A stretch of DNA of 44,190 nucleotides, from positions 133,161 through 177,350 of the forward strand of contig MLAK01000705.1 in the NCBI GenBank assembly GCA_001839685.1. The letters are read 5' to 3'. The notes beneath the pieces are model-generated. The model searched no databases, had not been told where the DNA came from, and saw only the letters and a program-made list of their open reading frames with translations. The translations under genes were made by a program, and so were the position numbers. Source of the DNA: Tritrichomonas foetus (taxonomy: Eukaryota > Parabasalia > Tritrichomonadida > Tritrichomonadidae). Of the stretch, positions 1-9,945 are shown in pieces. Numbering within the stretch: position 1 is the first letter of the stretch; the number at the start of each line of letters is the position of its first letter.

Positions 1-1380
1 TTTTTTTTTTTTTTTTCTGCTTCAGTTGGATTTAGTCATCACACAAACGATTTTAAATGACCATTTAAATGCTATCTTTCAAGATTAATCCATGTTTCTT
101 CATTTTGGATTGGGTTTGAAGAAGCTTACGGAAAATCTGATTTTAAAAAAATGACTTTTTGAATAGTCACTGTTTTTTTCAGATGTTTACAGAGGTGATT
201 ATATTGAAATCTTAAAAATACTTTTTAAGGGAGATCTATTACTTTTTGAGGGCGACTGACAGCTTTTTGTGATTTCATCAGAAAAAATTATTCACTTTTT
301 GTGCATGTTTGTTTCAAAATAATTCTGAGATATCTCAAATATTTCAATACCCATCTGAAACATCATCATCATCACATATTCAATTTTTTTAATAGTTAAC
401 GGCATGGGACTACATCCTTAAATTTTGACTTTGCTTGGAAAATTCTTGATTTTTCTCAAAACATCATGTAAAAATTATTTGATATCAATTTATGATATCT
501 TTATTTTATATAAAATATTTTATAAATGAAAATTAATGAGTAAAATCAGAAATTGAATAGAAATCTCAAATTAAGATTTGCTTGTCATTGATCATAAATA
601 TCATAGCGAAAATACATTTCCACTTTCTCATTGATCTTTCGAGTGGTTAAATCTGATCTGTTGTTGTGTCAAATTATACTTTTTTTCAGCATTAAATCAC
701 ATATATCTGTATTTTGGTTCTTCAACTCGAAGAATACTTCTCTAACCCAATTTCATGACACGTTAAATCATTATTTTCCACTGACTTTTTGAGAGCATTA
801 CAGTCTTTGAAATTTAATATTCTGTGCGATTGGAAATACAATAATATTCACACATGTAATAAACTGTTTCAATTTTTGATTAAATATAAGTTAACTTTTG
901 AAATACTCTGAAAACGATATATTGTTAAATTGGAAGATGTGATGTAATGTAAACTTCTCAAATCATTTTTTGATATATTTTTTTCAATATGAGGTAGATT
1001 AAAGTATAACATTTTCTATATATAATCAGCTAATGATTTTTCTGAGTATCGAAATTAGTTTCATAAACTTTCCAGATTGTGGTGATTGGTGCAATTATTG
1101 AGACATTATTCTTATTGTATTCTAATCTTTGGCTCATATTCAATTGAATGAAGTTTAACATGTTGGGGAATTCACAAAAATTTTTGAGAATAAATAACTT
1201 CTGACAAATTCATATTCTTAAGAAATTCGGAAAAAGTTGAAAATCTGATTTTGAATTGATTTTTTTACACACATTGAAAAATTTGCGCAAACATTATCAA
1301 AAATCACACAAGAACAATATTACCACAAAAAGTGATACATTTACGAAAAAAAGTCGAAATATTATTGAAATTATTTCATC
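1..1380. other. Gene-free AT-rich leader
   Basis: No convincing coding frame is seen on either strand. The stretch opens with a T16 run and is AT-rich throughout. Copies of an ACTTTTT-type motif cluster at about 153, 220, 240, 292 and 783, the same motif that recurs upstream of many genes here. The last part, including an AAAAAGTT at about 1232, probably holds the promoter of the TBC gene. Confidence 0.5.
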
Positions 1381-2460
1381 ATGATTCCAACACCCAATTC
1401 ACCAAATTACAAAGTTCTTCCTCATTTTTTCCCAGCTCCACCAAACAATTCAATCGATCTACAATCAATCTGCCGCATCTGCAAAGACGGATTAAAAACC
1501 GACGCTCCTGCTGAAGATCGTTGCCTTGCGTGGCTCGCTATGATAAATATTTACCCATCCAACCCGAATAATTGGCCACACAAGCGAGAAGAGATCGCGG
1601 CTGAATATAAAGCATTTATTAACGACTTTGGATTAAACGATTGGAATACAAAGGTGTTTTCTTTAAATTCAGATTTGAGCAACTTCGATGTTTCCAATCC
1701 AACGCAAATGGATTCGATTCACAGAGATATCATTCGGATGGGTCATCAGCTTTGTTTTTTGCCGCCAGCAAAGGTGATTCCAGCCGGATGCGATCCAAAT
1801 GATCAACTCGCCCCCTTTACAGAGCACATCAGACGACTGGAAAGAATCTTATATATATTTGGCATGATCAACAAGTCGTTTGGCTACATGCAAGGCTTTA
1901 ATGAGCTTCTTCCACCAATCTACTACGTTTTGGTAACAGCCAAGCACCTTTTTGCTGACAACATGGAGCAAATTGAGGCCGTTGCATTTTTCTGCATCCA
2001 ACAATTGCTGACAGATAGCGATTTTCAGAAGTTTTATACCCATGAAGACCAACAAAAAATTATTGATGCAAAATTAAACGAATTTGATGTCATGCTCCAT
2101 CAAAGACTTCCAAAAATTGCTGCACATTTTGATAGACTCCAAATCAGACCATTTTGTTATTGTTATAAATGGGTGACCCTTCTTTTTGCCCAAGAGTTTG
2201 ATTTGCCTGAAATTTTAATCTTGTGGGATTCAATTTTTGCCCACTTTAATGCAATGGTTAGATTTTCATTCTGCTGTGCGATTGCAAGATTGAAAATGAC
2301 AAAAGAGCAGTTCGATCATGCTGATTACAAGCAAACAATGAACTTGCTGATGTCGCCCAGTAACTTCCGAGATATAAACAAGCTCATACAAAAGGCAAAC
2401 AAAATATTTGACGCAACAGCCAAAAAGAGGAGGTTCTCAATGTTCCCTAGAGCGCATTGA
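1381..2460 (+). CDS. TBC-domain Rab GTPase-activating protein, TBC1D13-like
   Basis: The 359-residue protein is a predicted Rab-GAP that would speed GTP hydrolysis on a Rab in membrane traffic. Both catalytic fingers of the TBC family are visible: Arg119 in the I-x-x-D-x-x-R motif (residues 113-119) and Gln171 in the YMQGFNE motif (residues 169-175). The order of conserved blocks, including the N-terminal CLAWLAMINIYP region and the QGFNELLPPIYY stretch, resembles TBC1D13 more than other TBC subfamilies. The length is typical of a stand-alone TBC protein with no extra domain. The start is the first in-frame ATG; a TCATCA just before it is close to the trichomonad Inr but not a full match. The Rab target cannot be told from sequence, although a Rab is encoded at 28.5 kb. 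The family call is strong, the subfamily moderate. Confidence 0.9.
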   Translation: MIPTPNSPNYKVLPHFFPAPPNNSIDLQSICRICKDGLKTDAPAEDRCLAWLAMINIYPSNPNNWPHKREEIAAEYKAFINDFGLNDWNTKVFSLNSDLSNFDVSNPTQMDSIHRDIIRMGHQLCFLPPAKVIPAGCDPNDQLAPFTEHIRRLERILYIFGMINKSFGYMQGFNELLPPIYYVLVTAKHLFADNMEQIEAVAFFCIQQLLTDSDFQKFYTHEDQQKIIDAKLNEFDVMLHQRLPKIAAHFDRLQIRPFCYCYKWVTLLFAQEFDLPEILILWDSIFAHFNAMVRFSFCCAIARLKMTKEQFDHADYKQTMNLLMSPSNFRDINKLIQKANKIFDATAKKRRFSMFPRAH

Positions 2461-2850
2461 AAATTCCATGTTATCTATAGAGCGTTTTATGCTAAAATTT
2501 ATATGCAATACTTTTTTGTATGTTTAGAGATGTGTTTCTTTATCTATTTTATTTTTTGGTTAATAACAAGTGGTTATACATTTATCGGCTTTAAACAGAA
2601 ACTCATTTTTGGTAACTCACTAGCCTTGAATTAATTAACCATGCAATATGGTCAAATTCCTAATGTCAGGTTCATGAAATAAATGAGGAATGGCTGATAC
2701 TGAGAAACTTCACAGAGATTATAAGTATGCTTGATGTTTTATTTATTAAATAACTTTCCTAATTTACTTCATCTTGAATACATTTATGTTGTCTCCGTAT
2801 GTTTGGTGAAGAGAAACAGCAATGATTGATGAAGATTTGATTTTGTTGTG
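2461..2850. other. Intergenic region, nothing identified
   Basis: This is AT-rich spacer between the TBC gene and the Pmp-like gene. I see no tRNA, repeat or open frame of note. Confidence 0.4.
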
Positions 2851-2885
2851 ATGGATAATTTCATATCACATTTCACATTATTTTT

Positions 2886-3929
2886 TTGAATTTTTCAATA
2901 TTTTTCCTTTCGCAGGTTTATCAAATTCACAGTTCTCCATTATTATCACCAGCAGAGGGATACACTACACCTTTTGATTCCTCGTTTTCGGTTTTTTCTT
3001 GTCGCTTTTCATACCATTCGCAATCATTACTCAAACTTTATTCAAGAACCAATATTTTTACACAAAATTCCATTTTCAAAGGTTTTCTTAAGTCTCCTAT
3101 CGTTTTGAAGTCAGCCGAAAAAATATTCAATAATGAAATTTATTCACAAAAACGCTTCAAAATAAAAAGTGGTGATTTAAAGGTCAATCAGTGTTTATTT
3201 GAAAACAACAATGCAAAAAAGGGAGGAGGTTTACATTCGGAAAAAGCGACCGTTAACATCACCAATTCAATTTTCACATCAAATAATGCCACTTTTGGTG
3301 GAGGTTTATATATTGAAAAATCTGATAAAGCTTATTTTTCTAATATTCTAATTTATAATAATACTGCTGAATATATAGGTGGTATGTTTCTCGATGGCAA
3401 TGAGGAAAATGTGAATCATTTTTCACAAATTCATTTTTTAAATGCATCTCAAAATTCTGCAAAGGAATGGACTGGCGGAATTCGGTTTGATCATGGTGGT
3501 GGTGAATTGAAAAATTCTGTTATTGCATTTAACATGGCTGAAACATGTGGTGGAATATTTGATCAAGCATGGAAGCCATCAAAACGATATATATTACATT
3601 CATTATTCATTAACAATTCTGCATTTTTCAGATGTGGCTCTTTTTGTGCTTTTCACATCATGCACCAATCTGAATTTGACTCTTGTGTTTTTTCTAATAA
3701 CTATTGTGAGAGAAATTCTTATTCACTCTATATTGAGTCGATCGATTCTACCATTACAATTAAAAATTGCATGTTTTCTGACGAAGAGAAAAAAGAAATT
3801 GAGTTTCGATTTGATGGATCAAAATTCCTTCTTGTTGAAGGAAATAAATTTTCAATAAAAAATATTGACAACGCCGAATACAAACAACCAGAAATTCCAA
3901 AACCTAATCTATCAAAATCCCAAGAATAA
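2886..3929 (+). CDS. Pmp-like right-handed beta-helix surface protein (frame broken at both ends)
   Basis: The 347-residue open frame carries repeated polymorphic outer membrane protein motifs, with GGGL/GGGLY/GGM turns (about residues 109, 138 and 165) and F-x-x-N boxes (LFENNNA, IFTSNNA, IYNNTA, FINNSA). These build a right-handed beta-helix. Trichomonads carry a large Pmp/BspA-like surface family, so a cell-surface or secreted role is the natural inference. The frame has no ATG before about residue 166; it opens at a TTG inside a T7 run. An ATG at 2851 begins a short hydrophobic frame that closes at 2887-2889 in that run. At the other end the frame stops at 3929 just where a membrane-spanning tail is open in the next frame. 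This is either a decayed gene or one with two small indel errors. Confidence 0.65.
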   Translation: MNFSIFFLSQVYQIHSSPLLSPAEGYTTPFDSSFSVFSCRFSYHSQSLLKLYSRTNIFTQNSIFKGFLKSPIVLKSAEKIFNNEIYSQKRFKIKSGDLKVNQCLFENNNAKKGGGLHSEKATVNITNSIFTSNNATFGGGLYIEKSDKAYFSNILIYNNTAEYIGGMFLDGNEENVNHFSQIHFLNASQNSAKEWTGGIRFDHGGGELKNSVIAFNMAETCGGIFDQAWKPSKRYILHSLFINNSAFFRCGSFCAFHIMHQSEFDSCVFSNNYCERNSYSLYIESIDSTITIKNCMFSDEEKKEIEFRFDGSKFLLVEGNKFSIKNIDNAEYKQPEIPKPNLSKSQE

Positions 3930-4068
3930 TCTTCTCATTCTGGCTCTTATTTTTATGATTTGTTTTTATATTAAATATTGTGAATATTACTATTTTTTAT
4001 TCATTTTTAACTTATTTTTGAATCAAGTTTTCATAATTTTGAGCTTCATATATATCATTTTAATTTGA
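3865..4068 (+). pseudogene. Out-of-frame C-terminal membrane tail of the Pmp-like gene
   Basis: This frame overlaps the last 65 bases of the Pmp-like frame and continues past its stop. From about 3929 it encodes a strongly hydrophobic segment (LLILALIFMICFYI) followed by further aromatic/hydrophobic residues. Trichomonad Pmp proteins commonly end in a single transmembrane helix, so this looks like the original C-terminus shifted by one base. There is no ATG of its own (it opens at TTG). The alternative is chance hydrophobicity in AT-rich DNA, which readily encodes F, I, L and Y. Confidence 0.4.
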
Positions 4069-4282
4069 TTAAAAAATTATTTCTTACTCATTCGTCAACT
4101 AATGAAATTTACATCAACCAGACAAGTATTATTAGAGTATGTGTGGATGAAATGACCTGGATATGTATATACTTAAAAAATAATAATAGAATAAAAGTAA
4201 ATTATTAAAATGGAAAGTTTGTATTTAATTTGAACAAATATTATATAATAGATCGAATTATTTCCTAAACAATTAGTACGAA

Positions 4283-6736
4283 TTACTCTTCATACTTCAA
4301 AGCAGTGAGAAGATTTTGCGCCATTTCGATTCCGTTTGATCTTGCTGTCAGAATTAATTCACCAACTTCTGGTGATTCTTCAATAATTTCCAACACAAAG
4401 TTTGCATCAACACTTACTACAAAGAAAAGTAAAGCGATTATGGCAATCAATAATCTTTCCAAAATCTCTTCCTTTTCAATCATGTTTGCAGAAAATGTAA
4501 TAATATTTTTAGCAATATCGAAATATGCCGTAGAATTTGCAGGACCAACAGCTTTCATTATATTTAAGGTGCAAGAAGCAAGTGCGTGAAGCATAAGTTG
4601 TGTTTCTTTAGGGTCTGTCATATATTCAACATTTAATGCTTCAATGATTGAAAATGTTCGCAAAAATGTAATAAAGTTATTCACCATTGGTAAGAAAATA
4701 GCAGGTTCATGTTCAGCGAAATCACTGATACATCCTACGCATGCTCTTCTTGCTTCGAGTGAAATATCAAGATTAGAAATTGCTTGATAAAGTTGACCAA
4801 GAAATGTTGGAACCATTTCTGGGAATTGAATATGTCCCATAATTATAAATGTTAGTGCCATTGCAGCATCATATATAATTTCTGAATTTCGTACTTCGTT
4901 CATTGCCGCATTAATTACCTGAAGGACAGGTTGTGCAAATGGCGTAAATATTTGTGGAAAGATCTTTGCATGCATGCCTAAAGGAATAAGTGTATCAGAT
5001 GCAAAGATACTTGGTGTATGTGCACCTTGAAGTAAAAGTTGGATGGTATTTCCAGCCATTTCAGCCAATTTATCTTGGAATTTCGCCAAATATGCTTGAA
5101 TAATTTCACCAAGATCATGAAGAGCCCAAATTGATGAAGGATTACTGACTGCAACTTGAACAGTTTGAAGAATAATTGGGTAAAATTGGAAAGTAGATTG
5201 TTCATCTGATCCACAATCCACAATTTTACAAATAATATCAAAATATTTGGATATATGTCCATTTGTGCCTTTTTGAAGAAGAGTTTGAAGGATTTGTGTC
5301 GTATGTGGGAAGTTTGGAATCCGAGTAATTTCACCAAGAAGGGCAGCAACTTGAAGAGCAATGGGCGAATTAAGATCAAGAAGAGGCATCATAGAATAAC
5401 ATGATTGCGACATTGCAGGGAGTTCTTCAATAAAGTCTTGATTATCACACAAACACATAATAAAGTTTTTCAGACATTTTATTGCTTGATATCTAACACG
5501 TGGAGCTTGTTCATTTGTTTCATTTACTAAATTAAAGAGAGATTGAATGAAAGGAAGGGTTATTTTTGGATTTTCTGAGCACATAATAGCTCTCGATAAC
5601 AAAATGAGGCCTCCAAAGCGTTCATTGAATAATTGAGAACCTGCTAAATTAGACATAATTGGGAAAACAGACGCAATTTCTTCATCAGACGCAAGACGTA
5701 AAACATGCTTAAGACTTTGTGATGCGGCCATGTATGATTCCCATGAACTGCCATCGTCACAATCTGGAATTGAAGAAGTGCAGCAAACTCGAACGAGTGA
5801 AATAACTAAAGGTTGGAAATGTGTACGAATTGGCGCAAATTCATCACCAAGTTCTCCATCAGTACAATTTTGGAATTCCAACTTAGCAATTAGTTTGACT
5901 ATTTTCGATGCAGCCAAAAAATCATTTTCATCTTTTTTCTCATCAGCGAGAATTCCAAGCGAGATTTCAATCAACTGTGGTGCAACATAAGCAATGATTT
6001 CTGATGAAACTTTCGATATTTCAGTCCAGACACCTAAAGCAGCTGCTTGAACACCATCTGCTGTTGCAAGTGTTAAAAGTGTACGAATGATATTTCCTAA
6101 AGTTTCTTCGTTTTCAACAACAGTTGACATTGCAGTAACAATTACAGAAAGAATCTTAAGAACTTCATTTGCAATTTCAGGGGATTTTGGTGAACCTAAA
6201 ATGGTGAAAATTGTGGTCAATAAAGCGGTTAATTCATCTCCTTCTGGTTCGAATTCATTACAAACTTTTTGAAGGGCAACTGAAATGGGACCAAGTTCTT
6301 CTATTGTTTGGGCTGCTCCTAAAACTTGCGAAAGTTGTAAAACAATGTTTGACTCAAGATTTCGATGAACTTGAAGTGATGCAACACGGCCAAAAAGAAC
6401 GCCTCCGTAATTGCGCAACTGTGGAATGCCTTGTGTCATCAATTGAAATGAGCTATTCAAAATATTTTGAACGACCTCTTCAGAATAGACATCAAAAGGA
6501 TGTGGCTGATCGAGTGGAACTTCTTGAATATTTTCTGGGAAGAGACGCCAGAGGTAGATAATGGCACTAGCCTGGCATGTCAGGTCGATATTTGGCGTTG
6601 AAAAAACTTGAATTAATGAAGTGATTAGCTGACGAACATCTTGCTGTTTCATTTGATTAAGAGTATTTTCTGCTTGACTGCGAGTCCCATCGTCTGGGCT
6701 GAGTGAATTTTGTAAAAGAACAAGGAGCTGCTCCAT
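4283..6736 (-). CDS. Importin-beta (karyopherin beta-1-like)
   Basis: The 817-residue all-helical HEAT-repeat protein is a predicted nuclear import receptor that would carry NLS cargo, with or without importin-alpha, through nuclear pores under Ran control. The start is placed at the ATG whose product opens MEQLLVLLQNSLSPDDGTRS, which matches the importin-beta N-terminal domain (helical start, then an acidic S-P-D and R-x-x-A-E core). The frame is open 20 codons further upstream, but those residues are basic and unlike the family. Length fits Kap95/importin-beta 1 (about 860). The C-terminal half contains typical HEAT pairs such as the ARRACVGCISDFAEHEPAIF stretch. A TCACAG lies just upstream of the start, close to the Inr consensus. 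The gene is convergent with the Pmp-like gene and divergent from NDPK. Confidence 0.85.
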   Translation of the reverse strand: MEQLLVLLQNSLSPDDGTRSQAENTLNQMKQQDVRQLITSLIQVFSTPNIDLTCQASAIIYLWRLFPENIQEVPLDQPHPFDVYSEEVVQNILNSSFQLMTQGIPQLRNYGGVLFGRVASLQVHRNLESNIVLQLSQVLGAAQTIEELGPISVALQKVCNEFEPEGDELTALLTTIFTILGSPKSPEIANEVLKILSVIVTAMSTVVENEETLGNIIRTLLTLATADGVQAAALGVWTEISKVSSEIIAYVAPQLIEISLGILADEKKDENDFLAASKIVKLIAKLEFQNCTDGELGDEFAPIRTHFQPLVISLVRVCCTSSIPDCDDGSSWESYMAASQSLKHVLRLASDEEIASVFPIMSNLAGSQLFNERFGGLILLSRAIMCSENPKITLPFIQSLFNLVNETNEQAPRVRYQAIKCLKNFIMCLCDNQDFIEELPAMSQSCYSMMPLLDLNSPIALQVAALLGEITRIPNFPHTTQILQTLLQKGTNGHISKYFDIICKIVDCGSDEQSTFQFYPIILQTVQVAVSNPSSIWALHDLGEIIQAYLAKFQDKLAEMAGNTIQLLLQGAHTPSIFASDTLIPLGMHAKIFPQIFTPFAQPVLQVINAAMNEVRNSEIIYDAAMALTFIIMGHIQFPEMVPTFLGQLYQAISNLDISLEARRACVGCISDFAEHEPAIFLPMVNNFITFLRTFSIIEALNVEYMTDPKETQLMLHALASCTLNIMKAVGPANSTAYFDIAKNIITFSANMIEKEEILERLLIAIIALLFFVVSVDANFVLEIIEESPEVGELILTARSNGIEMAQNLLTALKYEE

Positions 6737-7678
6737 TCTGTGAGTTTTTTGTTTGAGATTTCCCTTTGAAAGATTTTTGAAACTTTTCCAATACATATTT
6801 CTATGAATTTACAAATTTTTTCAATGAATTCAGAAAAAATCTTAATAATTTCGACCTTGGCCGTGAAAATCATTCAGAAAAATTTAGAAAAAATATTCAT
6901 TACATAAATAGCCAATTATATTCATTTTATGACCATATAGCTTATGTAAAAGTGGGAAATTTTCATCAATGATCAACAAAAACAACTTCGAATACATGAA
7001 ATTCTAAATCCAAATCAGATCATTCTTGGCCGACTATAATACACGAATTTTATTAGCAATGTCTTTTTGATTAATACTACCTCAGAAAATTTCTCATAAA
7101 ACCAATCAATTCAAATGACGAAGTTATTGTGAACAATTAGAGAAAGTTCGCCTAAAATGTTCATTAATAACAAATTTTACGACCAATTGGAAATGTACAA
7201 TCCACAAATTTCAAATTTGCTCTGAATTATTTACTGATATTATATTTATAACATTTTTTCGAATTTTTTTTAAGAAAATTGATTGTAAATAGGAAAAAAA
7301 ACAGTAATAGTGCTCGGTGGTGCGCCAATGACATTATTCAAATGGAAATAACTTTTTGAAGATTCATACTGACCAATTAAACTATAAAAAAGTTTTATAT
7401 GCTTTTTCCCCGATCACAAAAACTATCTAATGAGGCTGCAACTTTTTCATATTATTTCAACGGTTAACTGTTAATAACTAGAGAAAACGAGTACATTATT
7501 ACCTTTTTTCAATACTTTATAAATTTATTCTTTTGAATTTTCAAAAGGCAATTCACAGCTATTTTGATAGATTTTTTGATTTTTGTGAATTTTTAAATTG
7601 TTAATGGAACTTTTGTGAATTTTTGGAAAAATACGATATGATGTCATATAACAACCAATTGAATGCTAGGTGTTCATA
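6737..7678. other. Divergent promoter region between importin-beta and NDPK
   Basis: No gene is visible. The stretch holds AACTTTTTGAA at 7350-7360 and AACTTTTTCA at 7440-7449, copies of a motif recurrent upstream of genes in this window. It also has a pair of Myb-type YAACKG cores at 7458-7463 (CAACGG) and 7465-7470 (TAACTG). Both groups are closer to NDPK than to importin. Confidence 0.4.
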
Positions 7679-7684
7679 TCACTT
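7679..7684 (+). promoter_or_regulatory. Inr-like element TCACTT of the NDPK gene
   Basis: TCACTT is a perfect match to the trichomonad initiator TCA+1Py(T/A)(T/A). Its A+1 at 7681 would leave an 11-base 5' leader before the ATG at 7692, typical of trichomonad mRNAs. It also argues for that ATG against one 69 bases upstream. Confidence 0.55.
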
Positions 7685-7691
7685 TTCAAAA

Positions 7692-8102
7692 ATGGCAGAA
7701 CAACATACCTATGCAATGATCAAGCCAGGATACGAACAATATTGGGGCAAGGTCATCCAACGTATCATCGATGAAGGTCTCAAGATCGTCAACATGAAGA
7801 CAATGAAATTCGATGAAGAATTTGCCGCCAAATTCTACGCTGAACACGTCGGAAAGGGATTCTATCCAGAACTTTCTGGCTACATGACATCAGGCACAAT
7901 CGTCGCCCTCGAACTTGCAGGACCAAACGCTATTGCCAAGTGGCGTGAAATCATCGGCCCAACAAAGAAGGAAGTCGCCGTCGAACAAGCACCAAACTCA
8001 CTCCGTGCCCTCTACGCCCGCAGCACAACAGAGAACCTTTGCCACGGCTCAGATGCTCCAGCCACAGCTGCTCGCGAAATTGAACTCGTTTTCGGCAAGT
8101 AA
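7692..8102 (+). CDS. Nucleoside diphosphate kinase
   Basis: The 136-residue enzyme transfers the gamma phosphate between nucleoside triphosphates and diphosphates through a phospho-histidine. The N-terminal TYAMIKP block (residues 6-12) and the NLCHGSD active-site signature (residues 115-121) with catalytic His118 are intact. The length is that of a single-domain group I NDPK. The usual G-x-x-x-P-x-x-A loop is modified (GPTKKEVAVEQAPNSLRALYA). The frame is open 23 codons upstream, but those residues are unlike NDPK, and an Inr-like TCACTT sits 11 bases before the chosen ATG. Third codon positions are clearly richer in C than in neighbouring genes, as expected for a highly expressed housekeeping gene. 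Confidence 0.95.
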   Translation: MAEQHTYAMIKPGYEQYWGKVIQRIIDEGLKIVNMKTMKFDEEFAAKFYAEHVGKGFYPELSGYMTSGTIVALELAGPNAIAKWREIIGPTKKEVAVEQAPNSLRALYARSTTENLCHGSDAPATAAREIELVFGK

Positions 8103-8348
8103 ATGAAGAATCGTTTGTATACTTTGCAATCTTTTCCTTTCTTTCTTTCCTTTTATTTTTATCCCTATTTTCTTGATAATCATTCATGAAAAAAGAATCA
8201 ACAAGTTCATCATCTGAAACAACAACAAAATAATAAATTCAAACACATTTATCAAAAACAAAATTAATCTTTATGTTTAGAAAAAACACAAAAAAATAAC
8301 CCGTATACAACAACAACAATATTCTTAAAATAGCAAACAAACACTTTC

Positions 8349-9926
8349 TCAGTCTGGACCATCTTCGAGTAATTCGAAGAACTTTTGAGCAGTTCGCTTC
8401 AATTTTTGATCCTTCAATTTCCGTTTAAAGAAAGACTCCATTCCTTCTTTCCGCAAGACTCGAATGCATTTTGGATAAACGGCAAGATCGACTGCAAGTT
8501 GTGCTGCAACATTACTTAGTGGTCCACCATCCTGTGCGATTTCACATACTTTTGGTGCGATTTCTAGAAAGTCTGAGAAGAATCCAACACGAGCCAAAGT
8601 ATCTGCAAGCAACAAGCCAGAATGTACTGCCATATTTTCAGTGATATCTAGAGCGCGTGAAAAGAAAGTTGCCAAGAAGCCAATTTCTTTCATTTCCGCT
8701 GAAATTTTTCGATCAAATGTTACTCGTCTCAGCATAGTACACACTACTGTTAAAACTCCTGCATCTTTTGTCTTTTTTGATGCAGCCAAAAGAAGTCGAA
8801 GAAAATGAGGTGTATGCGCAACAGAATCACGAAGGTTTTTATGTTGAAAAACTACTAATAATAATTTCAATGTATCTTCAGCAGTTGGAAGTGACATTTT
8901 TAACCATCCAAGATTTTCTGCATCTTCAACAAGCATTTCTGCATTTTCTTCTTTTTGTGCAATTTGGAATAAAACGTAGCTACCACGTGCATCACTATTA
9001 GCGATGGTTAGAAGCATTTCAAGAAAGGTAGAATCAACTGTGAGTGGTGGTGATAATACTAAATATGACAAAACGCTAGACTGAAGAGCGCGACTCTTTA
9101 AATGGCGCTTAATTAGTGTGAGGGATGGAGCTAAACGACGATAGGTTTTCAAAGAGCCATAACATTTCTTCAGTAAAGGGGTTTCAGCCGACTCCATAAT
9201 TAATGATATGATTTTCGCACATTTTCGACCACGCTTTTGGCGGAATTCACTAGAAGAGTCATTAAGGAGAGCTAAAAGGGATAAAAATGGAGGAACCAAA
9301 TCGTCATTATTTGCATAAATTTCAGCATGCTTTACAAGAAGGTCAAAAAGTGGCTCCGCCTCAAAATCATTATCAAGATCTGTATTATTACGATGTCTAC
9401 TGCTTCTCTTTTTAGATTTCCTTGGATTATAACCGTCTGAATCTGAATCGGATATCTGATCATCATCGCTGTCTGAATTCCAGTTTTTTGAGCGTTTTTT
9501 GGCAATAGTATTTTGGGCGAATGTAGCGATTACAACTAAAGCTTTATCTGGGGTGCGCGGTATTGCATCTGATAGATTATCAATAAGAGAATCGTTCGTC
9601 AATGCAGCCGGATAGGCTTTAGCGAGATGTAGCAAAATAGCAAAAGCTGAAGATGCAAAATTCTTTGATGAAAGTGGAAGAGATGATGCAAAATCGTTAT
9701 CGACAAAAACTTGGGCGATTTTCGATTTTTGAAGTAAGGAAAGAATTGTTTTGAGTATTGCATTTCCATTTCGCGTCGAAATATTGGAATCAAAATGGGA
9801 AAGAACTGTCCGGAAAAATAATTTGGCGTCCTGTTTTGATAAATTTTCTTCAGCCTGCTCCAACTCATCGAGGAAGGAGCGACCTTCTGGATTTTTCAGC
9901 TTTTTGATGTTGACAGAGTCACCCAT
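8349..9926 (-). CDS. ARM/HEAT-like helical repeat protein, probably nuclear
   Basis: The 525-residue protein is built mostly of helical segments resembling armadillo/HEAT repeats, on both sides of a low-complexity insert at about residues 148-193. The insert is an acidic Ser/Asp tract (SDSDDDQISDSDSDG) followed by a basic KSKKRSSRHR cluster that could be a nuclear localisation signal or a CK2-regulated linker. I do not recognise an orthologue, and no catalytic motif is visible. The start is the ATG giving MGDSVNIKKLKNPEG; the frame is open 39 codons upstream, but a TCACAA Inr match 17-20 bases before this ATG makes it the better choice. A scaffold role is inference only. Confidence 0.7.
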   Translation of the reverse strand: MGDSVNIKKLKNPEGRSFLDELEQAEENLSKQDAKLFFRTVLSHFDSNISTRNGNAILKTILSLLQKSKIAQVFVDNDFASSLPLSSKNFASSAFAILLHLAKAYPAALTNDSLIDNLSDAIPRTPDKALVVIATFAQNTIAKKRSKNWNSDSDDDQISDSDSDGYNPRKSKKRSSRHRNNTDLDNDFEAEPLFDLLVKHAEIYANNDDLVPPFLSLLALLNDSSSEFRQKRGRKCAKIISLIMESAETPLLKKCYGSLKTYRRLAPSLTLIKRHLKSRALQSSVLSYLVLSPPLTVDSTFLEMLLTIANSDARGSYVLFQIAQKEENAEMLVEDAENLGWLKMSLPTAEDTLKLLLVVFQHKNLRDSVAHTPHFLRLLLAASKKTKDAGVLTVVCTMLRRVTFDRKISAEMKEIGFLATFFSRALDITENMAVHSGLLLADTLARVGFFSDFLEIAPKVCEIAQDGGPLSNVAAQLAVDLAVYPKCIRVLRKEGMESFFKRKLKDQKLKRTAQKFFELLEDGPD

Positions 9927-9939
9927 TTGATTTTCGAGA

Positions 9940-9945
9940 TTGTGA
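9940..9945 (-). promoter_or_regulatory. Inr-like element TCACAA of the ARM-like gene
   Basis: On the minus strand the bases read TCACAA, matching TCA+1Py(T/A)(T/A). A+1 would be at 9943, giving a 5' leader of about 17 bases to the ATG at 9926. Confidence 0.5.

Noticed and set aside
1..1380. Possible non-coding RNA gene in the leader
   Set aside because: I found no A/B boxes, Sm-like site or stable fold that I could defend by eye.
7951..8187. Antisense frames over the NDPK gene
   Set aside because: They are shadows of the C-rich third codon positions of NDPK.
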